From the NCBI GenBank assembly GCA_018240685.1, contig JAFEFG010000044.1, positions 1-37,185 of the forward strand: DNA of 37,185 bases, read 5' to 3'. Under the pieces are notes generated by a model. It had not been told where the DNA came from. It saw nothing but the letters and a program-made list of their open reading frames with translations, and did not search any database. This document shows positions 23,082 to 31,375 of the stretch, in pieces (position 1 is the stretch's first letter; every line of letters starts with the position of its first letter). The translations under genes were made by a program, and so were the position numbers. The DNA is from Pseudomonadota bacterium (GTDB taxonomy: Bacteria > Pseudomonadota > Alphaproteobacteria > Reyranellales > Reyranellaceae).

Positions 23082-24616
23082 GACGCATCGGCATCGACGT
23101 GGGCGGCACCAATACCGACGCCGTCCTGATCGAAGAGGGCAAGGTGATCCGCGCCGTCAAGGCGCCGACCAGCGAGGACGTCACGACCGGCATCCTGGAG
23201 TCGCTCAAGGGCCTCGGCTCGACCGGCGCGCTGAAGGACAGGAAGATCGACGGCGTGATGATCGGCACCACGCACTTCATCAACGCGGTGGTGCAGCGCC
23301 GGCATCTGACGAAGGTGGGCGCGATCCGGCTCGGCATGCCGGCCACGGCCTCGCTGCCGCCCTTCTGCGACTGGCCGGACGACCTTGCCGCCCTGGTGCG
23401 CGGCGGCGTGTGGATGGTCGAGGGCGGTCACGAATATGACGGCCGGCCGTTCATGCTGCTCGATGAGGCGGCGGTCCTCAAGGCGGCCGAGGAGATGAAG
23501 GCGGCGGGGCTGAAGTCGGTGGGCATCTCGGCCATCTTCTCGCCGCTCGATCCCAGCCACGAGAAACGCGCGGCGGAACTGGTGGCCAAGGTGCTGCCCG
23601 ACGCCTCGATCACCTGTTCGTCCGATCTTGGGCGCATCGGCCTGCTCGAGCGCGAGAATGCCGGCCTGCTGAACGCGGCGCTGGCCGACCTGGCGCGCGA
23701 CACCATCGCCGCCTTCGAGAAGGCGATCCGCGATTCCGGCATCGAGGCGCCGCTGTTCATCACCCAGAACGACGGCACCGTCGCCGAGGCCAGCCAGGCG
23801 CGGCGCCTGCCGGTCTACAGCTTCGCCTCCGGCGCCACCAACTCCATGCGCGGTGCGGCCTACCTCTCCGGTCTCAGCGACGCGATGGTGGTCGATGTCG
23901 GCGGCACCACGACCGATGTCGGCCAGCTCAAGCACGGCTTCCCGCGCGAGGCGAATTCCGTGGTGAAGGTGGGCGGCGTGCGCACGCTCTTCCGCATGCC
24001 CGACCTGCTGTCGATCGGACTCGGCGGCGGCAGCCACGTGCAGCTCGATCCGCTGAAGGTGGGGCCGCTGTCGGTGGGCTACCGCCTGCTGAAGGAGGGC
24101 ATCGCCTTCGGCGGCAAGCAGCTCACCACGACTGACATCGCCGTCGCCGCGGGTGTGCTCGATCTCGGCGACAAGGCCAGGGTCGCGCATATCGATGCCG
24201 CGACCTGCAAGGCAGTCTTCGCCGAGGCGGCTCGGATGGCCGAGGAGGCGATCGACCGCATGAAGACCGAGGCGGGCGACGTGCCGCTGATCGCCGTCGG
24301 CGGCGGCGCCTTCCTGATCCCCGAGAAGCTCGCAGGGGTCTCCCAGGTGATCCATGTCGAGCACGGCGACTGCGCCAATGCCGTCGGGGCCGCCATCGCC
24401 CAGGTTTCCGGCGAGTGCGACCAGATATTCAAGGACCTGACGCGCGTCGAAGCCCTGTCGACGGCGCAGGGCATTGCCAACGATCGCGCCGTGGCCGCCG
24501 GCGCCGATCGCGCCACGCTCAAGACGATCGAGAGCGAGGACATGCCGCTCGCCTACCTGCCCGGCAACTCCGTGCGCGTGCGGGTGCGCGTGGTGGGCGA
24601 CGTCGCGGCGAGCTGA
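23078..24616 (+). CDS. HyuA-type hydantoinase/oxoprolinase family protein
   Basis: The 512-residue protein has the Hydant_A_N domain from its first residues (RIGIDVGGTNTDAVLIEEG, ATP-phosphate loop). The Hydantoinase_A region contains MVVDVGGTTTDVGQLKHG, LLSIGLGGGSHVQLD and IAVGGGAFLIPEKL. Relatives use ATP to open cyclic amides such as 5-oxoproline, N-methylhydantoin and caprolactam, normally with a HyuB subunit. No hyuB is present in the window, and the protein is shorter than the roughly 690-residue HyuA of two-subunit enzymes, as is typical of the group encoded next to DUF917 genes. It overlaps copy 2 of DUF917 by 4 bases, so coupled synthesis and a complex are likely. Confidence 0.9.
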   Translation: MRRIGIDVGGTNTDAVLIEEGKVIRAVKAPTSEDVTTGILESLKGLGSTGALKDRKIDGVMIGTTHFINAVVQRRHLTKVGAIRLGMPATASLPPFCDWPDDLAALVRGGVWMVEGGHEYDGRPFMLLDEAAVLKAAEEMKAAGLKSVGISAIFSPLDPSHEKRAAELVAKVLPDASITCSSDLGRIGLLERENAGLLNAALADLARDTIAAFEKAIRDSGIEAPLFITQNDGTVAEASQARRLPVYSFASGATNSMRGAAYLSGLSDAMVVDVGGTTTDVGQLKHGFPREANSVVKVGGVRTLFRMPDLLSIGLGGGSHVQLDPLKVGPLSVGYRLLKEGIAFGGKQLTTTDIAVAAGVLDLGDKARVAHIDAATCKAVFAEAARMAEEAIDRMKTEAGDVPLIAVGGGAFLIPEKLAGVSQVIHVEHGDCANAVGAAIAQVSGECDQIFKDLTRVEALSTAQGIANDRAVAAGADRATLKTIESEDMPLAYLPGNSVRVRVRVVGDVAAS

Positions 24617-24627
24617 ACGGCCGCCGG

Positions 24628-25623
24628 TCAGACCACCTCGGCCGGCGCCAGCCGGCAGGGATGGTTCGGATCGCCCGACTCGATCTGGATGGTGCTGTGG
24701 GCGACGCCGAAGCGTTCCGACAGCTCGTGTGCCACGCCGCTCAGCAGGCCGTCGTCGACCGGCGCGCCCGGTCGGACCAGATGGGCGGTGAGGGCCACTT
24801 CGGTCGTGCTCATGCCCCAGATATGCAGGTCGTGCACCTCGGTGACTTCGGGCAGGCTCGCGAGATAGGCCTCGATCGCCGGCCGGTCGACGGTGTCCGG
24901 CACCGCATCGAGCGCGAGGTTGAGCGATGCGGTCAGCAGCGACCAGGTCCCGACCATGATCACGATGGCGATCGCGATCGACACCAGCGGGTCGAGCCAC
25001 AGCCATCCGGTCGCCATCACCGCCAGGGCGGCGATGACGACGCCGAGCGACACCGCCGCGTCGGCCGCCATGTGCAGGAAGGCGCCCCTGATGTTGATGT
25101 CGCCCTTGCCGCCGCGCATGAACATCAGGGCGGTGACGGTGTTGATCACGATGCCGACGGCCGCCACCCACAGGACGGTGATCTCGGCCACCGGTTCGGG
25201 CCGGCCGAGGCGCTGAACCGCCTCCAGAACGATCATGCCGACCGCGACCAGCAGCAGGATCGCGTTGGCGAGCGAGGCGAGGATGGAGCTGCGCTTCAGC
25301 CCGTAGGTATGGCGCGCGGTCGGCCGACGCTTGACCAGCGCCGCCGCGCCCCAGGCCAGCAGCAGGCCGAGCACGTCGCCGAGGTTGTGGCCGGCATCGG
25401 CCAGCAGCGCGAGCGAGTTGGCGAGGAAGCCGTAGGCGGCCTCGACGACGACGAAGCCCGTGTTCAGCGCGACGCCGATCGCAAAGGCGCGGTTGAAGTC
25501 CGGCGTGCCGTGGGCATGCCCGTGCCCATTCCCGGGCCCATGGTTGTGCCCCGCATGAGCGTGCGGGTGGGAATGCGCGTGGGCGTCTGCATGGGCATGC
25601 GCATGAGAGGGGTGATCATGCAT
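24628..25623 (-). CDS. Cation diffusion facilitator (CzcD/ZitB-type metal exporter)
   Basis: From ATG 25623 the product has 331 residues; a GTG 9 bases upstream is an alternative start. The N-terminus is a His-rich tail (HAHAHADAHAHSHPHAHAGHNH) that probably binds metal. Six membrane helices follow, with the CDF transport-site residues in LLADAGHNLGDVLG (helix II, HxxxD) and HMAADAAVSLGV (helix V). The C-terminal cytoplasmic ferredoxin-like domain contains EVHDLHIWGMS. The family exports Zn2+ (also Co2+, Cd2+) in exchange for protons across the inner membrane. It converges on the HyuA gene and is unlikely to belong to the catabolic block. Confidence 0.94.
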   Translation of the reverse strand: MHDHPSHAHAHADAHAHSHPHAHAGHNHGPGNGHGHAHGTPDFNRAFAIGVALNTGFVVVEAAYGFLANSLALLADAGHNLGDVLGLLLAWGAAALVKRRPTARHTYGLKRSSILASLANAILLLVAVGMIVLEAVQRLGRPEPVAEITVLWVAAVGIVINTVTALMFMRGGKGDINIRGAFLHMAADAAVSLGVVIAALAVMATGWLWLDPLVSIAIAIVIMVGTWSLLTASLNLALDAVPDTVDRPAIEAYLASLPEVTEVHDLHIWGMSTTEVALTAHLVRPGAPVDDGLLSGVAHELSERFGVAHSTIQIESGDPNHPCRLAPAEVV

Positions 25624-25740
25624 GGTCGTCACGCATCGTTATAGTGTCACGTCCGCCGGTTGCCGGAACAGCCTACCGGACGTATCGGTTGGCGGGCGCC
25701 GGGTAAAGGCCGGAATGATCGCGGCAGCCCTGCCGAGCCG

Positions 25741-26841
25741 TCACTGCAGCTTTCGAGCGAACAGCCAGGTCGAGTAGGCCTGGGTCACGATGCCGATCAG
25801 CAGCATCGGCCACAGCTGGTGCCAAGCGATCGCCCAGCTCACGTCCTCGAGGAAGATGCTACGCGTCAGCCTGACCATGTAGGCGATCGGGTTGATGCGG
25901 GTGAGTTCCTGGCTCCACAGCGGCATGTTGGCGATCGGGGTGGCAAAGCCGGACAGCACGATCGCGGGCGCCAGGAAGATGAAGACGCCCAGGATCGCCT
26001 GCTGCTGCGTGCGGGCGATCGAGGAAATCACCATTCCGATGCCGATGGTCGATATGGCGAAAGCCGCGACGGCGACGTGGAACAGCAGGATCTTGCCGAT
26101 GAAGGGAACGCCGTAGACCACGACCGCGACCCCGGCGATGACGTTGGCTTCGACGAAGCCGATGCAGGTAGGCGGAAGCGCCTTGCCGAGCAGGATCTCC
26201 ATCGGCCGCAACGGCGTCACCAGGAGTTGCTCGAAGGTGCCCAGCTCGCGCTCCCGCGCCACCGACAGCGCGGTGATCAGGATCGTGGCCACGGCGGTAA
26301 GCAGGACGGTCAGTCCCGGCAGGATGAACCACTTGCTGTCGTAGTTGGGGTTGAACCAGGCCCGCGTCTCGAGCTGCAGCCCGGCATCCGGCTTGGGCGA
26401 CCGCTGGCGCTGGAAGTCCTCGAGGATGCTGGCGGCGTAGTTCTGCACGATCAGGGCTGTGTTGGAGCGCCGGCCGTCGAGCAGGAGCTGTACCTTGGCC
26501 GGTCGTCCGGACAGCACGTCGGCGGAGAAGGTCTGGCCGAGATGCAGGACGGCCTTCACCCGCTGCGCCGACAAGGCCCGTTCCACGTCGCCTGGATTGT
26601 CGAAGTGGGCGACGACGTCGAATGCCGTCGATCCCTCGAAGCGGCTCACCAGCTCGGTCGCGGGGTGTGCCGTATCCTCGACCCACAGGCCGAGCGCGAC
26701 ATGCGTCACGTCGAAGGTCGCGGCGTTGGCGAACAGCACGAGCTGGATCAGCGGCGGCGCCACGATAACGTAGCGGCTCTTCGGATCCTTCCAGAGGGTC
26801 AGGAACTCCTTGATGATCAGGGAGAGGATGCGGCGCAACAT
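25741..26841 (-). CDS. ybhR: ABC-2 exporter permease, YbhR-like
   Basis: The 366-residue protein is an ABC-2 type permease. It has an N-terminal helix after MLRRILSLIIKEFLTLWKDPKSR and a large periplasmic domain (about residues 45-175, including VHLGQ-like AVLHLGQTFSADVLSG and RAWFNPNYDSKWFILPG). Five clustered C-terminal helices include ALSVARERELGTFEQLLVTPLRPMEILLGKALP. It is the last gene of a four-gene unit (membrane fusion protein, double ATPase, two permeases) with the same order and sizes as E. coli ybhGFSR. That system exports drugs such as cephalosporins and may move cations. It lies 4 bases after the preceding permease gene. Confidence 0.88.
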   Translation of the reverse strand: MLRRILSLIIKEFLTLWKDPKSRYVIVAPPLIQLVLFANAATFDVTHVALGLWVEDTAHPATELVSRFEGSTAFDVVAHFDNPGDVERALSAQRVKAVLHLGQTFSADVLSGRPAKVQLLLDGRRSNTALIVQNYAASILEDFQRQRSPKPDAGLQLETRAWFNPNYDSKWFILPGLTVLLTAVATILITALSVARERELGTFEQLLVTPLRPMEILLGKALPPTCIGFVEANVIAGVAVVVYGVPFIGKILLFHVAVAAFAISTIGIGMVISSIARTQQQAILGVFIFLAPAIVLSGFATPIANMPLWSQELTRINPIAYMVRLTRSIFLEDVSWAIAWHQLWPMLLIGIVTQAYSTWLFARKLQ

Positions 26842-26845
26842 GAGG

Positions 26846-27964
26846 CTACTCCAGGCTGCGGCGCGTGCGGGCGATGGCTGCCGTGAGGAGGACGGCCGCG
26901 AAGGCGATCAGGATCAGCACATTGGGCAGCAATATCTCGTGGACCGTCCCTGCCAGGAACAACGTCTGCAGGCAGGAAACGTAGTAGCGCGCGGGGAATA
27001 TGAAGGTGATGACCCTGACCCAGACGGGCGTGCTCTCGATGTCGAACAGCAGGCCTGACAGGATGAGCGCCGGCATGAAGGTCACGAGGAAGGCAAGTTG
27101 CGCGGCGACGAACTGGTTACGCGCCACGGTCGAGATCAGGAGCCCCATCGCGAGCGCCACGACGAGGAACACCGCCGAGATGCCGACCAGGGCCAGGACC
27201 GAGCCGCGGAATGGCACCTGGAAGAGGAAGATCGCAAGCCCCATTGATACGGCGAGGCTGCCCATGCCGAGCACGAAATAGGCGGCAAGTTTGCCGAGGA
27301 TGATCTCGGCCATGCTGGCCGGCGACACCATCATCGCCTCCATGGTGCCGCGTTCCCATTCGCGGGCCACCACGAGCGCGGTCAGGAGCGCGCCGATCAT
27401 GGTCATGATGAGGGCGATCAGGCCCGGCACGATGAAGTTGGTGCTGCGGATCTCGGGGTTGAACCAGTAGCGGCTTTCGAGCGTCACCGTGGCGGCGGCC
27501 GTCATCGCGCGATCGGTCTGCCGCCCCCGTGCCCACACGGCGACGGCGCCCTGCGCATAGCCGGTGACGATGCGGGCGTTGTTGGCGTCGACGCCGTTGA
27601 CCACGACTGCGACATGCACGGCGTGCCCGGGCTTCTCCAGGTTACGCGAGAAGTCGGAGCGCAGGACCGCGAAGCCCTGGATGTCTCCGCGCATCAGCGC
27701 GGCTTCCGCGTCGCGCGTATTGGTGAAGTCGGTGGGCTTGAAATAAGGCGTGGTGGCGAAGGCATCGAAGAAGCCCGCCGACGCGACGCTGCGGCTCTCG
27801 TCCACGACCCCGAAGGTCACGCCGCGGGCATCGAGCGACACGCCGTACCCGATCACGATCAGCAGTACGATCGGCATGACCAGGGCGATGGCGATCGACG
27901 AGGGATCCCGCACGATCTGCAGGAATTCCTTGCGCAGCAGGCCGACGAGATGCATCCGCTTCAT
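26846..27964 (-). CDS. ybhS: ABC-2 exporter permease, YbhS-like
   Basis: The 372-residue permease starts LLRKEFLQIVRDPSSIAIALVMPIVLLIVIGYG, the characteristic entrance of YhhJ/YbhS-type subunits. A periplasmic domain (VVDESRSVASAGFFDAF, YWFNPEIRSTNFIVPG) and the C-terminal membrane domain with TALVVAREWERGTMEAMMVSPASMAEIILGKL follow. It forms a heterodimeric transmembrane unit with the YbhR-like protein. The start overlaps the stop of the ATPase gene (ATGA), so translation is probably coupled. Confidence 0.88.
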   Translation of the reverse strand: MKRMHLVGLLRKEFLQIVRDPSSIAIALVMPIVLLIVIGYGVSLDARGVTFGVVDESRSVASAGFFDAFATTPYFKPTDFTNTRDAEAALMRGDIQGFAVLRSDFSRNLEKPGHAVHVAVVVNGVDANNARIVTGYAQGAVAVWARGRQTDRAMTAAATVTLESRYWFNPEIRSTNFIVPGLIALIMTMIGALLTALVVAREWERGTMEAMMVSPASMAEIILGKLAAYFVLGMGSLAVSMGLAIFLFQVPFRGSVLALVGISAVFLVVALAMGLLISTVARNQFVAAQLAFLVTFMPALILSGLLFDIESTPVWVRVITFIFPARYYVSCLQTLFLAGTVHEILLPNVLILIAFAAVLLTAAIARTRRSLE

Positions 27965-29718
27965 GATGCCACCTGCGTGCCCTGGGCTTCGATCAGGCCG
28001 ACGAAGGCATCCTCGAGCGTTGGATCCGGCAGGGCGTCGCTGACGAAGCGCCGCTTGAGGTCGTCCGGGCTGCCGAGGGCGATCATGCGGCCGCCATAGA
28101 CGATTGCCAGCCGGTCGCAGTACTCGGCCTCGTCCATGAAGTGCGACGTCACCAGCACCGTGACGCGCCGCTCCGCCAGCGCGCCGATGCGCGCCCAGAA
28201 CTCGCGCCGCATCAGCGGATCGACGCCGGAGGTCGGTTCGTCGAGGAACAGGACCTTGGGCTCATGCAGCAGGGCGCAGGAAAGCGCCAGGCGCTGCTTG
28301 AAGCCCAGCGGCAGGCTGCCGGAGGTCTGCCGGGCGACCGGGCCGAGTTCGAAGCTCTCGAGCGCCCATTCGATGCGCTGCCGGCGGCGGGCACGGTCGA
28401 GCCCATAGACGCCACTGAAGAAGTCCAGGTTGTCGCGCACCGACAGCTCGCCATAGAGCGAGAAGCGTTGCGACATATAGCCGATGCGCTCGCGCGCGGC
28501 GGCGCGGGCGGTGCCGAGATCGACGCCAGCCACCCGGGCGCTGCCGCTGCTGGGTTCCAGCAGGCCGCACAGCATGCGGAAGGTGGTGGACTTGCCGGCG
28601 CCGTTGGGGCCCAGCAGTCCGAAGACCTCTCCGGGCGAGACGGTGAAGGTGACGTCGTCGACGGCGCGGAAGGCGCCGAAGTCGCGCGTCAGATCCCGTG
28701 CCTCGATGGCTGCGCCGTCGACCGGGGCGGCGGCCGATGGCTCCCCAGGTGGCCGTGCCGTGCGGGCCTCGGCACGCTCCGGCGTACGCCCCTGCAGCAG
28801 ACTCACGAAGGCGTCTTCAAAGCGTGGGCGGACGGGTTGCGGCGCGCCGCTCCCGCCCAACGCGGGGCCGTCGGGAAGTGCGGCGCCCGCCTTCAGGACG
28901 AGGCGGATGCGTTCGCCCTGGATGATGGCGTCGGCAACGGCGGGGTCGGCGGCGGCGCGACGCTGCACGCTGTGCTTGCTGCCCGACGGCACGGCAAGCA
29001 GGAAGGTCCTGTTCTCGACGCGCTGGCTGAACTCGGCGGGCGACCCCGAAGCGAGCAGGCGGCCGTTGTCGAACAGTAGGAAGGAGTCGCAGCGCTCGGC
29101 TTCGTCGAGATAGGCTGTGCTCCACATGACCGCGACGCCCTCGCCGGCCATGGTGCGCACGATGCGCCACAGTTCGCGACGCGACGCGGGGTCGACGCCG
29201 GCGCTCGGCTCGTCGAGCAGCAGCAGCCTGGGCCGCGGAAGGAGCGCGCAGGCAAGGCCCAGCTTCTGCTTCATGCCGCCGGAAAGCTTGCCCGCGAGGC
29301 GCTCCACGAACGGCCCCAGCGCCGTGAAGGCGAGAAGGGTGTGGAAGCGTTCCTGGCGCGCCGCTTCGTCGAGCCCGTGCATGTCGGCGTAGAGGCGCAG
29401 ATTCTCGGCTACGGTCAGGTCTTCGTAGAGGCCGAAGCGTTGCGGCATGTAGCCGATGTCCTGCTGCACGGCCGTGACGGCGTTGGCGCTGTCGTGTCCG
29501 AGCACGGTGATCTTGCCGTCGTCGGGAGTGAGCAGGCCCGCGATCAGGCGCAGCAGCGTTGTCTTGCCGGCGCCGTCCGGCCCTACCAGCCCGGTGATCT
29601 CTCCGGGGCGGATCTCGGCGGACACGTGATCGAGCGCTATCGTCGCCTGCGGCCCCTTGCCGAACCGCTTGGTGACGGCGTCGAGAACGACGGCGGGCGG
29701 CGGCGCGGCGGGCGCCAT
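27961..29718 (-). CDS. ybhF: Double-ATPase subunit of ABC exporter, YbhF-like
   Basis: This 585-residue protein contains two fused nucleotide-binding domains. NBD1 has Walker A GPDGAGKTT (46-54), signature LSGGMKQKLGLA and Walker B LLLLDEPSAG. A Pro/Ala/Arg-rich linker (around residues 310-340) leads to NBD2 with Walker A GPNGAGKST, Walker B VLFLDEPTSG and the switch His in TSHFMDEAE. The NBD2 signature is degenerate (LPLGFKQRLAL in place of LSGG), so the two sites are probably unequal. Length and layout match E. coli YbhF (about 578 residues); RbbA is longer with its own membrane domain. The cytoplasmic motor serves the two permeases encoded downstream. Confidence 0.92.
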   Translation of the reverse strand: MAPAAPPPAVVLDAVTKRFGKGPQATIALDHVSAEIRPGEITGLVGPDGAGKTTLLRLIAGLLTPDDGKITVLGHDSANAVTAVQQDIGYMPQRFGLYEDLTVAENLRLYADMHGLDEAARQERFHTLLAFTALGPFVERLAGKLSGGMKQKLGLACALLPRPRLLLLDEPSAGVDPASRRELWRIVRTMAGEGVAVMWSTAYLDEAERCDSFLLFDNGRLLASGSPAEFSQRVENRTFLLAVPSGSKHSVQRRAAADPAVADAIIQGERIRLVLKAGAALPDGPALGGSGAPQPVRPRFEDAFVSLLQGRTPERAEARTARPPGEPSAAAPVDGAAIEARDLTRDFGAFRAVDDVTFTVSPGEVFGLLGPNGAGKSTTFRMLCGLLEPSSGSARVAGVDLGTARAAARERIGYMSQRFSLYGELSVRDNLDFFSGVYGLDRARRRQRIEWALESFELGPVARQTSGSLPLGFKQRLALSCALLHEPKVLFLDEPTSGVDPLMRREFWARIGALAERRVTVLVTSHFMDEAEYCDRLAIVYGGRMIALGSPDDLKRRFVSDALPDPTLEDAFVGLIEAQGTQVAS

Positions 29719-29722
29719 GGCA

Positions 29723-30721
29723 TCAGTGTCCGAGCGCGATGCGCACGGTCACGGGCATGCCCTGCCGCAGGCGCTCGTCCGGATTGCGGATGAAGATGCG
29801 CAGGCGATAGACGAGCTGGGTGCGCAGTTCGGTCGTCTCGACCGTCTTGGGCGTGAACTCGGCGGTCGGCGAGACGAAGCCGACCCAGCCGTCATAGAGC
29901 CGGTTCGGGTCGGTATCGGTGCTCACCTTGACCTCGAGGCCGGGATGGACCCGGCCGAGATCGGGTTCGCTGATATAGGCGCGCACCCAGATCTTGTCGT
30001 TCAGGGACAACGTGTAGACGGGGTTGGCGGAGCTCGCCATTGCGCCGGGTTCGACGATACGATTCAGGATGATGCCGTTGGCCGGCGCCTTGAGTTCTGT
30101 ATCGGCGAGGCGCCGTTGCGCCAGCGCCAGCAGGGATTCCTCGGCACGCAGCGTGGCCTTGGCCTGGTCGATGAGTTCCTGGCGCGGCCCGAGGTCGGTG
30201 AGGCGCGAAATCTCGCTGGCGACGTTGAGCCGCGCCCGCGCCATGTCGTAGCCTGCCTTGGCATCGTCGTAGAGTTCGCGCGAGACGTTGCCGCTCCGCA
30301 GCAGTTCGGTGCGACGCTTGAGCAGCAGCTCCGCGTTGGTCAGATCGGCTTGCGCCGACTGGATCGAGGCGCGGTCGCGTGCGATCTCCTCCGGCCGGCT
30401 GCCGGTGACGAGGCGCTGGACGATCGCGCGTTGGGCGTCGAACCGCGCCTGCGTAAGGGCGACGAGATCCGCATAGGTCTGCGGCTCGATGCGCGCCAGG
30501 ACCTCCCCGGCCTTGACGTGGTCGCCTTCCTCCTTGCGCATCTCCACGACGCGGCCGATGTCGTTGAAGGCGAGATCGACCTGGCGGATGTCGATGTTGC
30601 CGTACAGCGTCAGGACATCGGATGGCTGTCGCGGCCATTCCCGCCAGGCGACGGCCCCGATGGCCGCAACCACCAGCAGGCTGATGAGCACGGTGCCCCA
30701 TCGGCGTTGCGTCTTGGTCAT
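29723..30721 (-). CDS. ybhG: Membrane-fusion (HlyD-family) subunit, YbhG-like
   Basis: From ATG 30721 the product has 332 residues, the size I recall for E. coli YbhG. One N-terminal membrane anchor (WGTVLISLLVVAAIGAVAW) is followed by a lipoyl half-motif (GNIDIRQVDLAFNDIGRVVEMRKEEGDHVKAGEVLARIE) and a long coiled-coil hairpin of about 110 residues. The second lipoyl half (LADTELKAPANGIILNRIVEPGAMAS) and a beta-barrel domain complete it. It bridges the inner-membrane permease to the outer membrane. An in-frame extension of 20 residues upstream is less likely because it lacks the membrane-anchor-first layout. It is the first gene of the exporter operon; the ATPase gene starts just after its stop. 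Confidence 0.9.
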   Translation of the reverse strand: MTKTQRRWGTVLISLLVVAAIGAVAWREWPRQPSDVLTLYGNIDIRQVDLAFNDIGRVVEMRKEEGDHVKAGEVLARIEPQTYADLVALTQARFDAQRAIVQRLVTGSRPEEIARDRASIQSAQADLTNAELLLKRRTELLRSGNVSRELYDDAKAGYDMARARLNVASEISRLTDLGPRQELIDQAKATLRAEESLLALAQRRLADTELKAPANGIILNRIVEPGAMASSANPVYTLSLNDKIWVRAYISEPDLGRVHPGLEVKVSTDTDPNRLYDGWVGFVSPTAEFTPKTVETTELRTQLVYRLRIFIRNPDERLRQGMPVTVRIALGH

Positions 30722-30786
30722 GCCCAATACTCGCTCATCGGTCGGATATGGCAAGCCATGCAACTGACCGGCCGTCGGCATTGACG

Positions 30787-30803
30787 GGTGTCAATCCGAC
30801 ACC
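30787..30803. promoter_or_regulatory. Palindromic operator candidate upstream of the ybhGFSR-type operon
   Basis: GGTGTC-AATCC-GACACC is a perfect 6-bp dyad with a 5-base spacer. It lies 66-82 bases upstream of the YbhG-like start. On the minus strand it contains TTGACA (30794-30789), a consensus -35 box, although no good -10 follows at 17 bases. A TetR-type repressor (CecR) controls the E. coli operon; whether this dyad is its counterpart is unproven. Confidence 0.35.
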
Positions 30804-30805
30804 GG

Positions 30806-30825
30806 CCCGCCGCCATGGCGGCGGG
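30806..30825. repeat. 20-base perfect GC palindrome
   Basis: CCCGCCGCCA (30806-30815) is followed directly by its reverse complement TGGCGGCGGG (30816-30825). It lies between the exporter operon and the end of the small 'translational machinery' gene, 41 bases past the latter's stop on the minus strand. It could form a strong hairpin that ends that transcript, or a protein site. No T run follows. Confidence 0.5.
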
Positions 30826-30865
30826 AGGCCCGCTGCGAGGGAGCGCGCGCGAGACGAGGTGGGCC

Positions 30866-31285
30866 TCAGGCCGGCGATTGGCCGGGGACGGCCGGCGAGT
30901 TGGGCCGCATCCGGTCGGCGGCCTTGAAGAAGGCGCGGGCGCTCTCGATCAGCTGGCCGTCGGTCGGATGGTCCATCGGCTCGACCGCGGCCAGGCTTTC
31001 CTTGAGGGCCGGGTCGTGCGCCTCGATGTGATGCAGGAAGTCGTTCTTGGCGTGGCCCGGCCCCACCAGCAGCCACTCGGTTGCACCGTGGAGCGCTTCG
31101 GCGATCTGCTTGAAGAACTCGCTATCGGAATGTGCATGCCCCGCGCCGATCGCTCCCGCCTTGTGATGGACCTTGCGAAAGGGGGTATGGGCCTGGATAC
31201 GCTCCTTTTGCACGTCGTCGGGGCTGAAGCGGAAAACGTGCGCTTCCTTGAAATCGAGCCAGGCGACGGCATGGCTATGGGGCAT
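30866..31285 (-). CDS. Small 'translational machinery protein' family member
   Basis: From ATG 31285 (GAGGAG upstream) the product has 139 residues. It resembles small proteins commonly annotated as translational machinery protein: HAVAWLDFKEAHVFRFSPDDVQKERI, then HHKAGAIGAGHAHSDSEFFKQIAEAL, WLLVGPGHAKNDFLHHIEAHDPAL and VEPMDHPTDGQLIESARAFFKAADRM. The pattern recalls the eRF1/Pelota-like nuclease-superfamily fold of bacterial release-factor-like proteins. It is rich in His. It has no signal or membrane segment. A link with ribosomes or stress is suggested only by the family name, and no experimental function is known to me. An in-frame 20-residue upstream extension is unlikely. Confidence 0.75.
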   Translation of the reverse strand: MPHSHAVAWLDFKEAHVFRFSPDDVQKERIQAHTPFRKVHHKAGAIGAGHAHSDSEFFKQIAEALHGATEWLLVGPGHAKNDFLHHIEAHDPALKESLAAVEPMDHPTDGQLIESARAFFKAADRMRPNSPAVPGQSPA

Positions 31286-31375
31286 CGAACTCTCCTCAAC
31301 CAGAAATGGCGCGCCGAAACTCTGCTGACGGGGCCGGCAGGGCATTGATGCAGGTCAAGCGGTGTCGGGCCGCCC

